Shown: positions 26,206 to 35,713, numbered from the stretch's first letter. The stretch: 37,415 nt of DNA from an uncultured Labrenzia sp. (GCA_937911395.1 CALDSI010000076.1:1-37415); one strand, 5' to 3'. Numbers and translations: made by a program. The notes: generated from the sequence alone by a model not told the origin.

Positions 26206-28263
26206 CTAGATATCTTTCACTATCCTCAAAGCGTCATAGATTGCCGCATGTGTGTTACGGGCAGCGACAGCATCGCCAATCCGATAGAGCGCAAAGGCTC
26301 CATTGGGATTCGCGCCTTGCGGCTGAGACCGGCCGAAAATCAATGCGTCCTGATCAACCGCGCCCAGGTTGGTCGATTTCGGTTTCAGCTCAAAATAGAG
26401 CTCATCCATCGGAACAGTGCCGTGATTGACGACAATCTGATCAAACTCTCGCTCCTCGGTGTGAGCCGAGTAGTCCGTTCCAATCACAGCTGCCAATTGG
26501 TTGCCGGACCGGCGTACGCTTTTCAGGCGGTAAGTGACCGTAAAGCGTACATCCTTGTGCTGAAGCGCACGCATGTAAGGCACCAGGTTCATCGCCATGA
26601 CATCGGGCGCAAAGGACCGGTCCGGGGTCATGATTTCTACATGTGCCCCTGATGCGGCAATCATCTCGGCTGCCTGCAAGGCTGGATGATCGCCGGCATC
26701 GTCATAGACCAGCACACGCTTGCCCGGTTTGGCGTCACCCGCAATGATATCCCAGGCCGACACCACAAGATCATTGCCTTCACCAAGCACATCCGTGTGC
26801 GGCAAACCTCCCGTTGCAATGATGACTGTGTCCGGGTTTTCAGATTCAATATCAGAGCTTTCTGCAAATCTATTGAAGTGAAATGTGACCCCGTGATTGG
26901 AACACTGCTGCAAACGCCAATCGATGATGGAGATCATCTCCCGGCGCCGCTCGGACTGCGCCGTCAACCTGATTTGACCGCCAGCATCGGGCGCTGCTTC
27001 AAAAACCGTCACGTCGTGACCACGTTCACTCGCAACACGCGCCGCTTCCAATCCGGCGGGCCCTGCTCCGACAACAACAATCTTCTTTTTCTCATTCGCC
27101 GGCGGGATCTCATGCGGCATGGTCAATTCACGTCCTGTCGCCGCATTGTGGATGCACAGCGCGTCACCCGCCTGGTAGATCCGGTCCAGACAATAGGTTG
27201 CCCCGACGCAAGGACGGATATCGTCCTCGCGCTTTTCCGCAATCTTCTTCACGACCTGAGGATCCGCCATATGGGCGCGAGTCATGCCCACCATATCAAG
27301 AAGGCCGTCCGCGATGGCGTGCCGTGCGGTAGCCACATCCGGGATTTTAGCTGCGTGAAAGGTCGGTAGTCCGATTTCTTTTTTAATCCGCCCGGCAAAA
27401 TCAAGATGCGGCGCGTTGCGCATGCCTTGAACCGGAATAACGGCTGTCAGGCCCGGGTCGGTGTCGATATGCCCGCGGATCACATTCAGGAAGTCGATCT
27501 TTTCCGTTGCCTTCAAGCGCCGAGCGATCTCCAGGCCCTCGTCTTCGGTGATCCCACCCTCTAAGTCTTCGTCTGCGGTGAACCGAATACCGACAATAAA
27601 ATCGTCGCCGACCTGGTCACGCACCGCATCGATCACTTCCATCGAAAACCGCATGCGGTTCTCAAGAGACCCGCCGTAAGGGCCGTCGAGTGTGTTGGTG
27701 ACCGGGGACCAGAACTGATCCATCAGATGGCCATAGGCCTGCAGCTCAATGCCATCCATGCCGCCTTCTTTCATCCGCTCTGCAGCATCGGCATAATCTT
27801 GAACAATCCGGGCAATGTCCCAATCTTCGACTTGTTTCGGAAATGCCCGGTGGGCTGCTTCACGCTCATGGCTTGACGAGACGGCCGGCAGCCAGTCCCC
27901 CTTGTTCCAATGGGTCCGCCGGCCAAGATGGGTCAGCTGGATCATCACCGCACAGCCATGATCATGACAGGCATCGGTCAGCCGCTTAACCCAGGGCACC
28001 ACCTCGTCCTTGTAAGCAAGGATATTGTTGAAGACCGGTGGAGAGTTGCGCGACACGGCAGCAGATCCGGCCGTCATGGTCAGGGCAACGCCTGCCTTGG
28101 CCCGTGTTTCGTGATAGGCCCGATACCGATCCTTCGGCATCCCGTCTTCAGGATAAGCGGGTTCATGAGAGGTGATCATGATCCGGTTTTTCAATGTCAG
28201 ATGTTTCAGCTGATACGGCTGCAGCAACGGATCTCTCGACATGCCTCTCCCTCTTGTGCGCAT
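26206..28263 (-). CDS. dgcA: NADH:flavin oxidoreductase / TMADH-DgcA-like N-demethylase flavoprotein
   Basis: OYE-type TIM barrel (YGHLMDQFWSPVTNTLDGPYGGSLENRMRFSMEVIDAVRD) plus FAD/NAD module (IVVVGAGPAGLEAARVASERGHDVTVFEA). True start may be 28242 (MSRDPLLQPYQLKHLTLKNRIMI). Confidence 0.82.
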   Translation of the reverse strand: MRTRGRGMSRDPLLQPYQLKHLTLKNRIMITSHEPAYPEDGMPKDRYRAYHETRAKAGVALTMTAGSAAVSRNSPPVFNNILAYKDEVVPWVKRLTDACHDHGCAVMIQLTHLGRRTHWNKGDWLPAVSSSHEREAAHRAFPKQVEDWDIARIVQDYADAAERMKEGGMDGIELQAYGHLMDQFWSPVTNTLDGPYGGSLENRMRFSMEVIDAVRDQVGDDFIVGIRFTADEDLEGGITEDEGLEIARRLKATEKIDFLNVIRGHIDTDPGLTAVIPVQGMRNAPHLDFAGRIKKEIGLPTFHAAKIPDVATARHAIADGLLDMVGMTRAHMADPQVVKKIAEKREDDIRPCVGATYCLDRIYQAGDALCIHNAATGRELTMPHEIPPANEKKKIVVVGAGPAGLEAARVASERGHDVTVFEAAPDAGGQIRLTAQSERRREMISIIDWRLQQCSNHGVTFHFNRFAESSDIESENPDTVIIATGGLPHTDVLGEGNDLVVSAWDIIAGDAKPGKRVLVYDDAGDHPALQAAEMIAASGAHVEIMTPDRSFAPDVMAMNLVPYMRALQHKDVRFTVTYRLKSVRRSGNQLAAVIGTDYSAHTEEREFDQIVVNHGTVPMDELYFELKPKSTNLGAVDQDALIFGRSQPQGANPNGAFALYRIGDAVAARNTHAAIYDALRIVKDI

Positions 28264-28328
28264 GCCCGCGACGATCGCGGAGTGCCTTTAGTTAAGACCC
28301 CATAGGCTTCTTTGAAAAGCCGCAAAAA

Positions 28329-28362
28329 CGACATTTATGTCGGATTTTAAAACATAGGTGTC
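28329..28362. promoter_or_regulatory. Tandem operator-like motif (CGACATTTATGTCG and GACACCTATGT) in the dgcA/TetR divergent promoter
   Basis: CGACAT-TT-ATGTCG at 28329-28342 and ACATAGGTGTC (reverse complement GACACCTATGT) at 28352-28362. Confidence 0.5.
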
Positions 28363-28405
28363 AATTTTGCTTGTTTCTGGGGATTTGCGCTGATAACGGA
28401 TCAGA

Positions 28406-29044
28406 ATGAGCTCAGATATAATCAGCAAAACATCGGGATGGCGCGGCTCCCGTGACGTTTGGGTCCAGGCGGCCTATGAAGCGCTTTTGGATGGCGGTAT
28501 TGACGCTGTGAAGGTGATGCCCCTTGCTGACCGGCTCGGCCTGTCGCGTACCAGTTTTTACGGCCATTTTTCCAACCGGCAGGATCTTCTGGACGCACTG
28601 ATCACGCTTTGGCAAACCAAGAACACCGGTAATCTCGTTCAACGAACCGAGGCCTACGCTGAGTCCATCACAGAAGCGATGCTGAACATCTTCGATCTGT
28701 GGCTAATGCCGGAGCTGTTCGATTCCCGCCTGGAGTTTGCCGTCCGCAACTGGGCGCACACCGACCCGCTTTTGGCGAGACTGCTGAACGAGGCCGATCA
28801 GGTGCGTGTCGACGCTTTGGAAGCGTTGTTTTTGCGGTTCGGCGATGCGCCGCAATACGCAAATGTGCGCGCAAACACCGTTTATCAGACCCAGATCGGC
28901 TACATCTCAATGAAGGAGGACGGGCCGTCCGAACCGCTCGAGCCACGCCTGGCACGCATGCCCCACTACGCGGAGATTTTCACCGGCAAACCGGTCTCAG
29001 GTGCGGAAATCGCCCGCTTCCGCGCCCGGCATCCGCTTGCTTGA
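28406..29044 (+). CDS. TetR/AcrR-family transcriptional regulator
   Basis: WVQAAYEALLDGGIDAVKVMPLADRLGLSRTSFYGHFSNRQDLLDALITLW. Confidence 0.92.
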   Translation: MSSDIISKTSGWRGSRDVWVQAAYEALLDGGIDAVKVMPLADRLGLSRTSFYGHFSNRQDLLDALITLWQTKNTGNLVQRTEAYAESITEAMLNIFDLWLMPELFDSRLEFAVRNWAHTDPLLARLLNEADQVRVDALEALFLRFGDAPQYANVRANTVYQTQIGYISMKEDGPSEPLEPRLARMPHYAEIFTGKPVSGAEIARFRARHPLA

Positions 29045-29088
29045 CCCTTATTGACCGTCCCACCAAGTCGCAGGCGACTAATTGCCCC

Positions 29089-30339
29089 CTATTGATAGGA
29101 GGCCTGTTTTCGAAACAAGAGATAGATCTGGATCGAAACGATCAACATCAACAGCGGCAGAAATGCCGAAAGATATCTGGCCGCTTCCACAGTTACGCCA
29201 ACCTGCCCATCGCTGAACAGCATCATCTGAACAAGAGGGGCAATCCAGAGACAACCAGCTGTGACCTGTAGGTGCCGCGGCCAGCTTGGCACAAGTTGAA
29301 GGACCAGAAGCAAGCTGGCACTGATAATCAGCCAATCGTAAAACAGGAAAGATGGCGATGCCGCGGCCATGGCCATGAGGCACACTGGTACTGCGAACTT
29401 CCGCGATAATGTCCTGGCGGCATACCAAATGCCTCCCCCGCATAGAACCAAAACCAGGATTTGCGCCCCAACTCTGCAGTCGTTTGAAAGCCACAACTTT
29501 CCAAGCGACTGACCGACTGTGATCATACCTATATAAACTTGGTTGAAATGACTGGATCCGGATCCACTAGTAAAGGTGCTGATATAGTCTGCCCAGACGG
29601 GCCAACCGAACCTGAGAATTGACAGGATGATAAATGCTGTTGTGACTACCGCAGCTATCCAAAACGTACGCCAATCTTTCTGAGCGAGCAGGAAGAGCGG
29701 AATGAGAAGGCCAAATTGAGGTTTGATTGTTGCTACCGCCAGCGCCAGTCCGCTCAGCACAGGCCGACTGACGCTGTTTACCAGAGCGTATACGATCAGG
29801 AAGATGACGATTGGAGAAATCTGGAGCAATACTAGGGAGCTGTAGGATCCATAGACAAGAAACGTAAAAACAAATGGACTGAAGCCAAGCCTCAAGTTCG
29901 CAACCCTGACGATCCCGTAGACAGCGATAAGGTTTGCAAGAAGCACGACCACTCGTGCCATCTGATAAGGCAGAAAAGCCAAGGGCTCGAAGATAAGCAA
30001 AGCATGTGGCGGATTGAGAAAAAGAAGTCCCAGGTTCAGTTCTGAAAATGGCTGAGTGAAGACTAATGGATCGTATACGAGATCTACTTGGCCGCCCTTC
30101 GCCAGATCTCCTGCCCTGTAGAAAGCCAAGAAGTCTTCCCGCCCGATCCGGTCAACGCCCCCGAGAAAGTCAAAGAGACCCTGGCTCTCTGTCACAAACA
30201 GAGAGAGGACAGCAATGGCCGACGTTACGACAAAAAATACAAACAGCGGCCCGCCAAAGTTTTTGTTGAGCGCATCAGCATCCAACACATTCAGGTATTG
30301 AGCCCGCACGGCCCTCATCACCCGAAAAAAAGACCCCAT
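29089..30339 (-). CDS. Glycosyltransferase family 87 (DUF2029)-like integral membrane protein
   Basis: 416 aa, about 10 hydrophobic segments; GREDFLAFYRAGDLAKGGQVDLVYDP, FLNPPHALLIFEPLAFLPYQMARVV, KPQFGLLIPLFLL match DUF2029 style. Confidence 0.82.
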   Translation of the reverse strand: MGSFFRVMRAVRAQYLNVLDADALNKNFGGPLFVFFVVTSAIAVLSLFVTESQGLFDFLGGVDRIGREDFLAFYRAGDLAKGGQVDLVYDPLVFTQPFSELNLGLLFLNPPHALLIFEPLAFLPYQMARVVVLLANLIAVYGIVRVANLRLGFSPFVFTFLVYGSYSSLVLLQISPIVIFLIVYALVNSVSRPVLSGLALAVATIKPQFGLLIPLFLLAQKDWRTFWIAAVVTTAFIILSILRFGWPVWADYISTFTSGSGSSHFNQVYIGMITVGQSLGKLWLSNDCRVGAQILVLVLCGGGIWYAARTLSRKFAVPVCLMAMAAASPSFLFYDWLIISASLLLVLQLVPSWPRHLQVTAGCLWIAPLVQMMLFSDGQVGVTVEAARYLSAFLPLLMLIVSIQIYLLFRKQASYQ

Positions 30340-30496
30340 AAGCCGATCCTTGAAATGCTGCTATTCGCCCAAGAATTCACCAGAACAAACACACGCCAAG
30401 CAAGAACCGCTCAACAGTTGTGTGATAATGGCAATCGGCACGCGGTGAAGAAATGCCGGCCATTTTTTAGTTCAAGCACCAAACCACCAGGCGAAC

Positions 30497-30991
30497 CTAA
30501 GTATCCTTGTCAGCTTTCGGCTTTTCGGTTGCCACATAGGCCAATGGAAGAGCGGTCGTGTTCTTGATCTGCTCCATCGCGAAGGTGGTCGAAACGTCCG
30601 AGATATCGATCTTGGCGATCAAGCGTTTGTAAAACGAGTCGTAAGCTTCGATGTCAGGCACCGCAACGCGCAGGAGATAATCCACCTGCCCTGCCATACG
30701 GTAAAACTCGACCACTTCGGGAAACTCCTGAATGACATCGGCAAATTTCTTCAGCCAGTCTTCAGAGTGCTGGCTCGTGGTGATTGCAACGAATGCCGTT
30801 ACCTTTGCATTCACCTTAGCCGGATCAAGCAACGCCACCCGGCCCGTGATCACACCATCTTCCTCCATCTTCTGGATGCGGCGCCAGCACGGAGTGGTCG
30901 ACAACCCGACCCGGCGGCCGATTTCGGCAACGGGCACGGTGCAGTCTTCCTGAAGGATGGAGAGAATACGGCGGTCTATGCGGTCGATCAT
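30497..30991 (-). CDS. Lrp/AsnC-family transcriptional regulator
   Basis: MIDRIDRRILSILQEDCTVPVAEIGRRVGLSTTPCWRRIQKMEEDGVITGRVALLDPAKV. Confidence 0.96.
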   Translation of the reverse strand: MIDRIDRRILSILQEDCTVPVAEIGRRVGLSTTPCWRRIQKMEEDGVITGRVALLDPAKVNAKVTAFVAITTSQHSEDWLKKFADVIQEFPEVVEFYRMAGQVDYLLRVAVPDIEAYDSFYKRLIAKIDISDVSTTFAMEQIKNTTALPLAYVATEKPKADKDT

Positions 30992-31222
30992 GGTTTTGCC
31001 TGAGAAAACGCTGCGTCACCAAGCTTTGGGACGCCCCAAAACGACAGGATTCTTTTTGCCTGCCGGGTCCGGTTCCCGCAATACCGTTCTATATGGGGGG
31101 AAGGCAAGAGAAATTGAGATTTTTCTTCCAATAAAGCTGCTGAATTCGCTTGAAACAGCACCCTCTCAGTGCAGTTTCCACGACCGAATAGAAATTTATT
31201 CGAATTTCGGAAGGCGATCAGC

Positions 31223-32179
31223 ATGACACATTTGCACCTTGGCATGAAAGCGATTGTGGCCGCCGCATGTGCTATCCTGTTCCAGGTCACAAGCCTGACC
31301 GGCGCTGCACAGGCGCTAGAGGCCTCTCCCTTGGTCAACGTCGAGTGGCTTGAGACCAATCAGGACAATGACAACCTGCTTGTCCTCGACATTCGCTCCC
31401 CCCTCGCCAAGTCCGGTAAAGACGATTACCTGAAGGGCCACATTCCGGGTGCAGTATGGAGCGAATATCCCGGCTTCTGGCGCACATCACGCGGAGATGT
31501 GACCGGCGTTCTGCCGTCGATTGAAAAGCTGGAGGCTTCGCTATCTGAACTCGGCGTTCATGAAGATCGGACCGTTGTTTTGGTTCCTGCGGGCACATCC
31601 CACCTCGATTTTGGGGCTGCGACCCGGATCTATTGGACATTCAAGTATCTCGGTCACGATAAAGTCGCCATTTTGGATGGTGGCCACAACGCTTGGGTGA
31701 AAGCCGGTAAACCACTGGAAAGTGGAGAAGTCGGGCCAGAGGGCGACATGTTCATTGCTGAGCCCCGTCCTGAGCTACTGGTCTCCACCGACGATGTAGC
31801 GTCGTTTGTTGGTGGGGATGCCATTCTGCTCGACGGTCGGCCGTTGGCACAGTTTGAAGGCGCTGAGAAGCACAAGGATGCTACCCGCTTCGGTCATCTG
31901 CCGGGAGCAACCCACTTCGACCAGGCCAAATTCTACGACACTGAAAGCAACCAGTTGAAATCACGGGAAGCTTTGGCTTCGCTGGCAACAGATGCCGTGT
32001 CCGGCTATGCCACACCGGTCGTGTCTTACTGCAACACAGGTCACTGGGCCGCAACAAACTGGTTCGTTTTGAGCGAGCTGCTTGGCCACAAGAATGTCGC
32101 CGTTTATGACGACAGCATGGTTGGTTGGAGCCGGAAAAAAGATCTGACGATCTCAAGCTTGAAAACGGCTACGTACTAA
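31223..32179 (+). CDS. Exported tandem-rhodanese thiosulfate sulfurtransferase
   Basis: Signal peptide MTHLHLGMKAIVAAACAILFQVTSLTGAAQA; YLKGHIPGAVW; second domain FGHLPGATHFD and active loop SYCNTGHWAATNWFVL. ORF track start 31169; 31223 preferred. Confidence 0.92.
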   Translation: MTHLHLGMKAIVAAACAILFQVTSLTGAAQALEASPLVNVEWLETNQDNDNLLVLDIRSPLAKSGKDDYLKGHIPGAVWSEYPGFWRTSRGDVTGVLPSIEKLEASLSELGVHEDRTVVLVPAGTSHLDFGAATRIYWTFKYLGHDKVAILDGGHNAWVKAGKPLESGEVGPEGDMFIAEPRPELLVSTDDVASFVGGDAILLDGRPLAQFEGAEKHKDATRFGHLPGATHFDQAKFYDTESNQLKSREALASLATDAVSGYATPVVSYCNTGHWAATNWFVLSELLGHKNVAVYDDSMVGWSRKKDLTISSLKTATY

Positions 32180-32229
32180 GCTTTTCCCCTGGCGATGGCA
32201 TGGCAACCATAAATGTGCCGCCCCTCACC

Positions 32230-32877
32230 TTACGCCCGGCCCAACAGCCGGGCGATTTCTTTTTGAAGGACCGGCAGCAGCTCGGCTTCGAACCACGGGT
32301 TCTTTTTCAGCCATGCATTGTTGCGCCAGGACGGATGAGGCAACGGCAGCACAAGCGGACAGCCAGACTGACCACTTTCTTGAAAGTAGGTCTCCCATGC
32401 AGCAACGGTCTCCGTCAAAGTACCCTTGCGCGCGTTGCCCAGATGGTAGGCCTGCGCATATTGTCCGATCACCAGGATCAATTCGATTTGCGGCATGACT
32501 GCAAACAAACGGTCGTGCCAGACTTTCCTGCATTCCGGCCTAGGCGGCAGATCGCCGCCCTTGGCATCCAGCCCTGGGAAACAGAACCCCATCGGCACGA
32601 TTGCAAGCAGGTCCGGGTCATAAAAGACATCCTCTCCAATCCCCATCCAGGATCGTAGCCGGTCACCGGACGGATCTGTAAAGGGACGGCCACTCTTGTG
32701 CACGCGCGTCCCAGGTGCCTGGCCGCTAACACAAATCCGCGCCGTCGAAGATGCTTGTAGAACCGGCCGGGGCTCATGCGGTAAGGGCGCCTTTTCCGGA
32801 CTCTCGACGCAAATGCGGCAGTCGCGCACAGCGTTTGCAAGAACTTCAATTTCTCCGATTTTCGTCAATTCAATCAA
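32230..32877 (-). CDS. Uracil-DNA glycosylase superfamily protein (Fe-S-type cysteine pattern)
   Basis: CRIC, ICVSGQAPGTRVHKSGRPFTDPSGDRLRSWMGI, MGFCFPG, PECRKVWHDRL, LPLPHPSWRNNAWLKKNPWFEAELLP. Confidence 0.88.
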   Translation of the reverse strand: MIELTKIGEIEVLANAVRDCRICVESPEKAPLPHEPRPVLQASSTARICVSGQAPGTRVHKSGRPFTDPSGDRLRSWMGIGEDVFYDPDLLAIVPMGFCFPGLDAKGGDLPPRPECRKVWHDRLFAVMPQIELILVIGQYAQAYHLGNARKGTLTETVAAWETYFQESGQSGCPLVLPLPHPSWRNNAWLKKNPWFEAELLPVLQKEIARLLGRA

Positions 32878-33007
32878 TGCCTTAATTTTAACGATCCGGT
32901 TAACCCTTTGCTTACCACAATTCTAGGGACGATCTTAAGGAATGGTGAGTCAAAACAGGGAAACAAGCATAATCGAAATAACCAATTGAACACCTTGGGC
33001 AGGCCGA

Positions 33008-34558
33008 ATGGACACCGCCGCGTCAGCTAAAGACGACGACAGTCAGGCAATTGATCGGGATCGCGCGCGCCGCCGGCGCGAGATGGCCCGTTCGGCCGGG
33101 GATGTCCGCAGCCGCCTGGGTACCTCTGACCGGCAACACTCTACCTTTGAGCTGGAACGCCAGCATCTCTTCGCCGACACACGGATCAACGCGGCTTTCG
33201 CGGTTCCCCTTCTGGTGCTTATCGTCACCGCGATCTCGGTGATCTGGCTGAACCCGTTTTTTCTTGGTGCCTGGCTCATTGTCACGCTTTGCACGCATCT
33301 CTTGATGGTCGTCACATGCCACTCTTATGAGCGCGCACCGTCGGACCAAAAGGCCAGGATCTATTGGCGCCGCCGATTCACGCTCGGCGACCTGCTCTAC
33401 GGATGCTCTTGGGCGGTGTTCTTTCTCCTGCCGCGATCTGACAGTGCGGGCGACGGGTTCGTGATCTTTCACTTCGCAACGCTCCTGATTGTTGTTGCAA
33501 TGAACACCATGCAATCGGCAACCCTGCCACGGTGCCTGTTGGCGAGCACCTTGCCAATGACGCTCATCGTCACGGCAAGTTTTTTGCAACAGATCGACCC
33601 GATCCATTACACGCTGGCCGCCATGGCGATTGGTGCACAGGGCTTCTTCTTTATTCTCGGCAACCAGCTTTTGAAGAACGCAAACACCATGCTGGAGTAC
33701 CGCGCGGAAAAGGATCATCTTATTGCCGAATTGGAAACGGCCAACGCCATGTCGGACGAAGCACGCCGCCGCGCTGAAGCTGCAAACGTTGCCAAGTCAC
33801 GGTTCCTCGCGACGATGAGCCACGAACTTCGGACACCGCTCAATGCCATCCTCGGGTTTTCCGAAATCATGAAGGATGAGGTGCTCGGTCCGATGAAGAA
33901 CGACACCTACAAGAGCTATTCCGCCGATATCCATGGCTCGGGCCAACATTTGTTGAACCTGATCAATGAAATACTAGATCTGTCGCGGATTGAAGCGGGC
34001 CGGCATGAGCTGCAGGAAGAATCGCTCTATCTGGAAGAGGTCGTGGAAGAGTGCGGGTCGATGATGACCGTACGCGCCAACGCCAAGAACATCATGCTGC
34101 ATCACACCCACGAACCGGATATGCCCCGGGTGTGGGCCGATGAACGCGCCTTGCGTCAGGTCGTCCTCAACCTGATTTCAAACGCGGTGAAATTTACGCC
34201 GGTGGGCGGTGAAGTGCATATCAAGGTCGGCCGGACCAGCGACGATGGGCAGTATGTTTCCATCACCGACACCGGCCCCGGCATTCCGGAGGACGAAATT
34301 CCGACAGTGCTGGAAGCTTTCGGCCAGGGGTCTCATGCCATCAAGAGCGCGGAACCCGGCACTGGGCTCGGACTGTCAATCGTCCAGGCGCTCGTTGGAA
34401 TGCATGACGGAAAATTCGTCATCAAATCCCAGCTGGGTGTCGGCACCGAGGCAATCATGTCCCTGCCCCGCGCCCGGGTGATGAACTATTCACCGGACGT
34501 CGTTTGGGCTGACACAGAAAGCACCGACTTCGACCTTGAGAACGCACGCAGCGCATAG
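33008..34558 (+). CDS. Membrane sensor histidine kinase (PleC/DivJ-like HisKA)
   Basis: N-terminal hydrophobic helices; FLATMSHELRTPLNAILGFSEIMKDEVLGP (H box), NLISNAVKFTP (N), DTGPGIP (G1), GTGLGLSIVQALVGMHDG (G2). Confidence 0.94.
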   Translation: MDTAASAKDDDSQAIDRDRARRRREMARSAGDVRSRLGTSDRQHSTFELERQHLFADTRINAAFAVPLLVLIVTAISVIWLNPFFLGAWLIVTLCTHLLMVVTCHSYERAPSDQKARIYWRRRFTLGDLLYGCSWAVFFLLPRSDSAGDGFVIFHFATLLIVVAMNTMQSATLPRCLLASTLPMTLIVTASFLQQIDPIHYTLAAMAIGAQGFFFILGNQLLKNANTMLEYRAEKDHLIAELETANAMSDEARRRAEAANVAKSRFLATMSHELRTPLNAILGFSEIMKDEVLGPMKNDTYKSYSADIHGSGQHLLNLINEILDLSRIEAGRHELQEESLYLEEVVEECGSMMTVRANAKNIMLHHTHEPDMPRVWADERALRQVVLNLISNAVKFTPVGGEVHIKVGRTSDDGQYVSITDTGPGIPEDEIPTVLEAFGQGSHAIKSAEPGTGLGLSIVQALVGMHDGKFVIKSQLGVGTEAIMSLPRARVMNYSPDVVWADTESTDFDLENARSA

Positions 34559-34577
34559 GGCTGTGAGAGAAGTTTCG

Positions 34578-35603
34578 TCACTCAGACTTTTCTGAAACGC
34601 CGGCATCAGCGAACGTTGCCATTCCAGAGTGTACCTCGGCCGCAGTCTTGATGATCCCGGCTGCCAACGCGGCTCCGCTGCCTTCACCCAGACGCATGCC
34701 GAAGTCGAACAGGGCATCTTTGCCCATATGTGACAGCGCTTTGGCATGAGCTTGCTCGGCCGAGACATGCGCAAGCAGGCAATGTTCCAGCCCGCCCGGA
34801 TACATCGCGTAAACCACCGCAGCAGCCGCTGTTGCAACGAAACCATCGACCACCACCGGGACACGCTGAAGGCGCGCCGCGATGATCAATCCGGCCATGG
34901 CTGCGATTTCACGTCCGCCAACCTTGCGTAGGACTTCCAGCGGGTCTTTTTCGCCGTTCAGCCGGTTCACTGCCTTTTCAACGGCGTCACGTTTGCGCGC
35001 CAAACCTTCATCGTCCACGCCGGTGCCACGGCCAATCCAGTCGGCAGCCGATCCGCCAAACAGTGCATTCAGGACAGCAGCTGCGACGGTCGTGTTGCCA
35101 ATGCCCATTTCTCCTAGACAGATCAGATCGATGCCGCCTGCCAGCGCTTCCATGCCGTAAGCCATGGTGGCTGCGCAGTTGGCTTCATCCAGAGCATCTT
35201 CCGAAGTGATGCTTGGTGTTGGCATATCAACGGCAAGGTCAAACACCTTCAGGCCGATGTCATTGACCCGGCAGATCTGGTTGATGGCGGCCCCACCAGC
35301 TGCAAAGTTTTCGACCATCTGCCGGTTCACGGCGCTTGGAAATGCTGAAACGCCTTCGTCCGCAACGCCATGTGCCGTTGCAAAAATCCCGACCATCGGC
35401 CGGGTGATTTTCGGCGGGGCCTTCCCGGACCAGGCGGCAAGCCATTCCGCGATCTCTTCCAGACGGCCCAAAGACCCGGCAGGCTTGGTGAGTTGTGCAT
35501 CCCGAGCCTTCACCTTCTGAAGCGCCTCTTCATCCGGGCCAGGCATGGACTTGACCAGGTTGCGAATATCGTCAAAGGGCAGTGCGGTTTCGGACAGGGA
35601 CAT
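34578..35603 (-). CDS. cobT: Nicotinate-nucleotide--dimethylbenzimidazole phosphoribosyltransferase
   Basis: LTKPAGSLGRLEEIAEWLAAW, VFATAHGVADEGVSAFPSAVNRQMV-type segment, LGEMGIGNTTVAAAVL. ORF track start 35660; ATG at 35603 (MSLSETALPF) preferred. Confidence 0.95.
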   Translation of the reverse strand: MSLSETALPFDDIRNLVKSMPGPDEEALQKVKARDAQLTKPAGSLGRLEEIAEWLAAWSGKAPPKITRPMVGIFATAHGVADEGVSAFPSAVNRQMVENFAAGGAAINQICRVNDIGLKVFDLAVDMPTPSITSEDALDEANCAATMAYGMEALAGGIDLICLGEMGIGNTTVAAAVLNALFGGSAADWIGRGTGVDDEGLARKRDAVEKAVNRLNGEKDPLEVLRKVGGREIAAMAGLIIAARLQRVPVVVDGFVATAAAAVVYAMYPGGLEHCLLAHVSAEQAHAKALSHMGKDALFDFGMRLGEGSGAALAAGIIKTAAEVHSGMATFADAGVSEKSE

Positions 35604-35713
35604 GGTGCTCACAGTTCCAATTGGTGGGCGGAAAGTTAGGCCGCCTCTTGGTCTCTTCAAGAGGCCGTTCTATAACCGCCCCTTGATAAAACTCAAGCTC
35701 CGGACCGAACAGG

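Noticed and set aside
29554-29572. GGATCCGGATCCACTAGT, resembling a cloning polylinker (BamHI-BamHI-SpeI)
   Set aside because: Lies in frame inside the GT87-like gene encoding a plausible TSGSGSSH loop with uninterrupted transmembrane segments on both sides; likely coincidence, no vector sequence around it.
35604-35713. Possible cobalamin riboswitch between cobT and cobS
   Set aside because: The divergent gap is only about 110 nt and I see no B12-box-like sequence; too short for a full cobalamin riboswitch.
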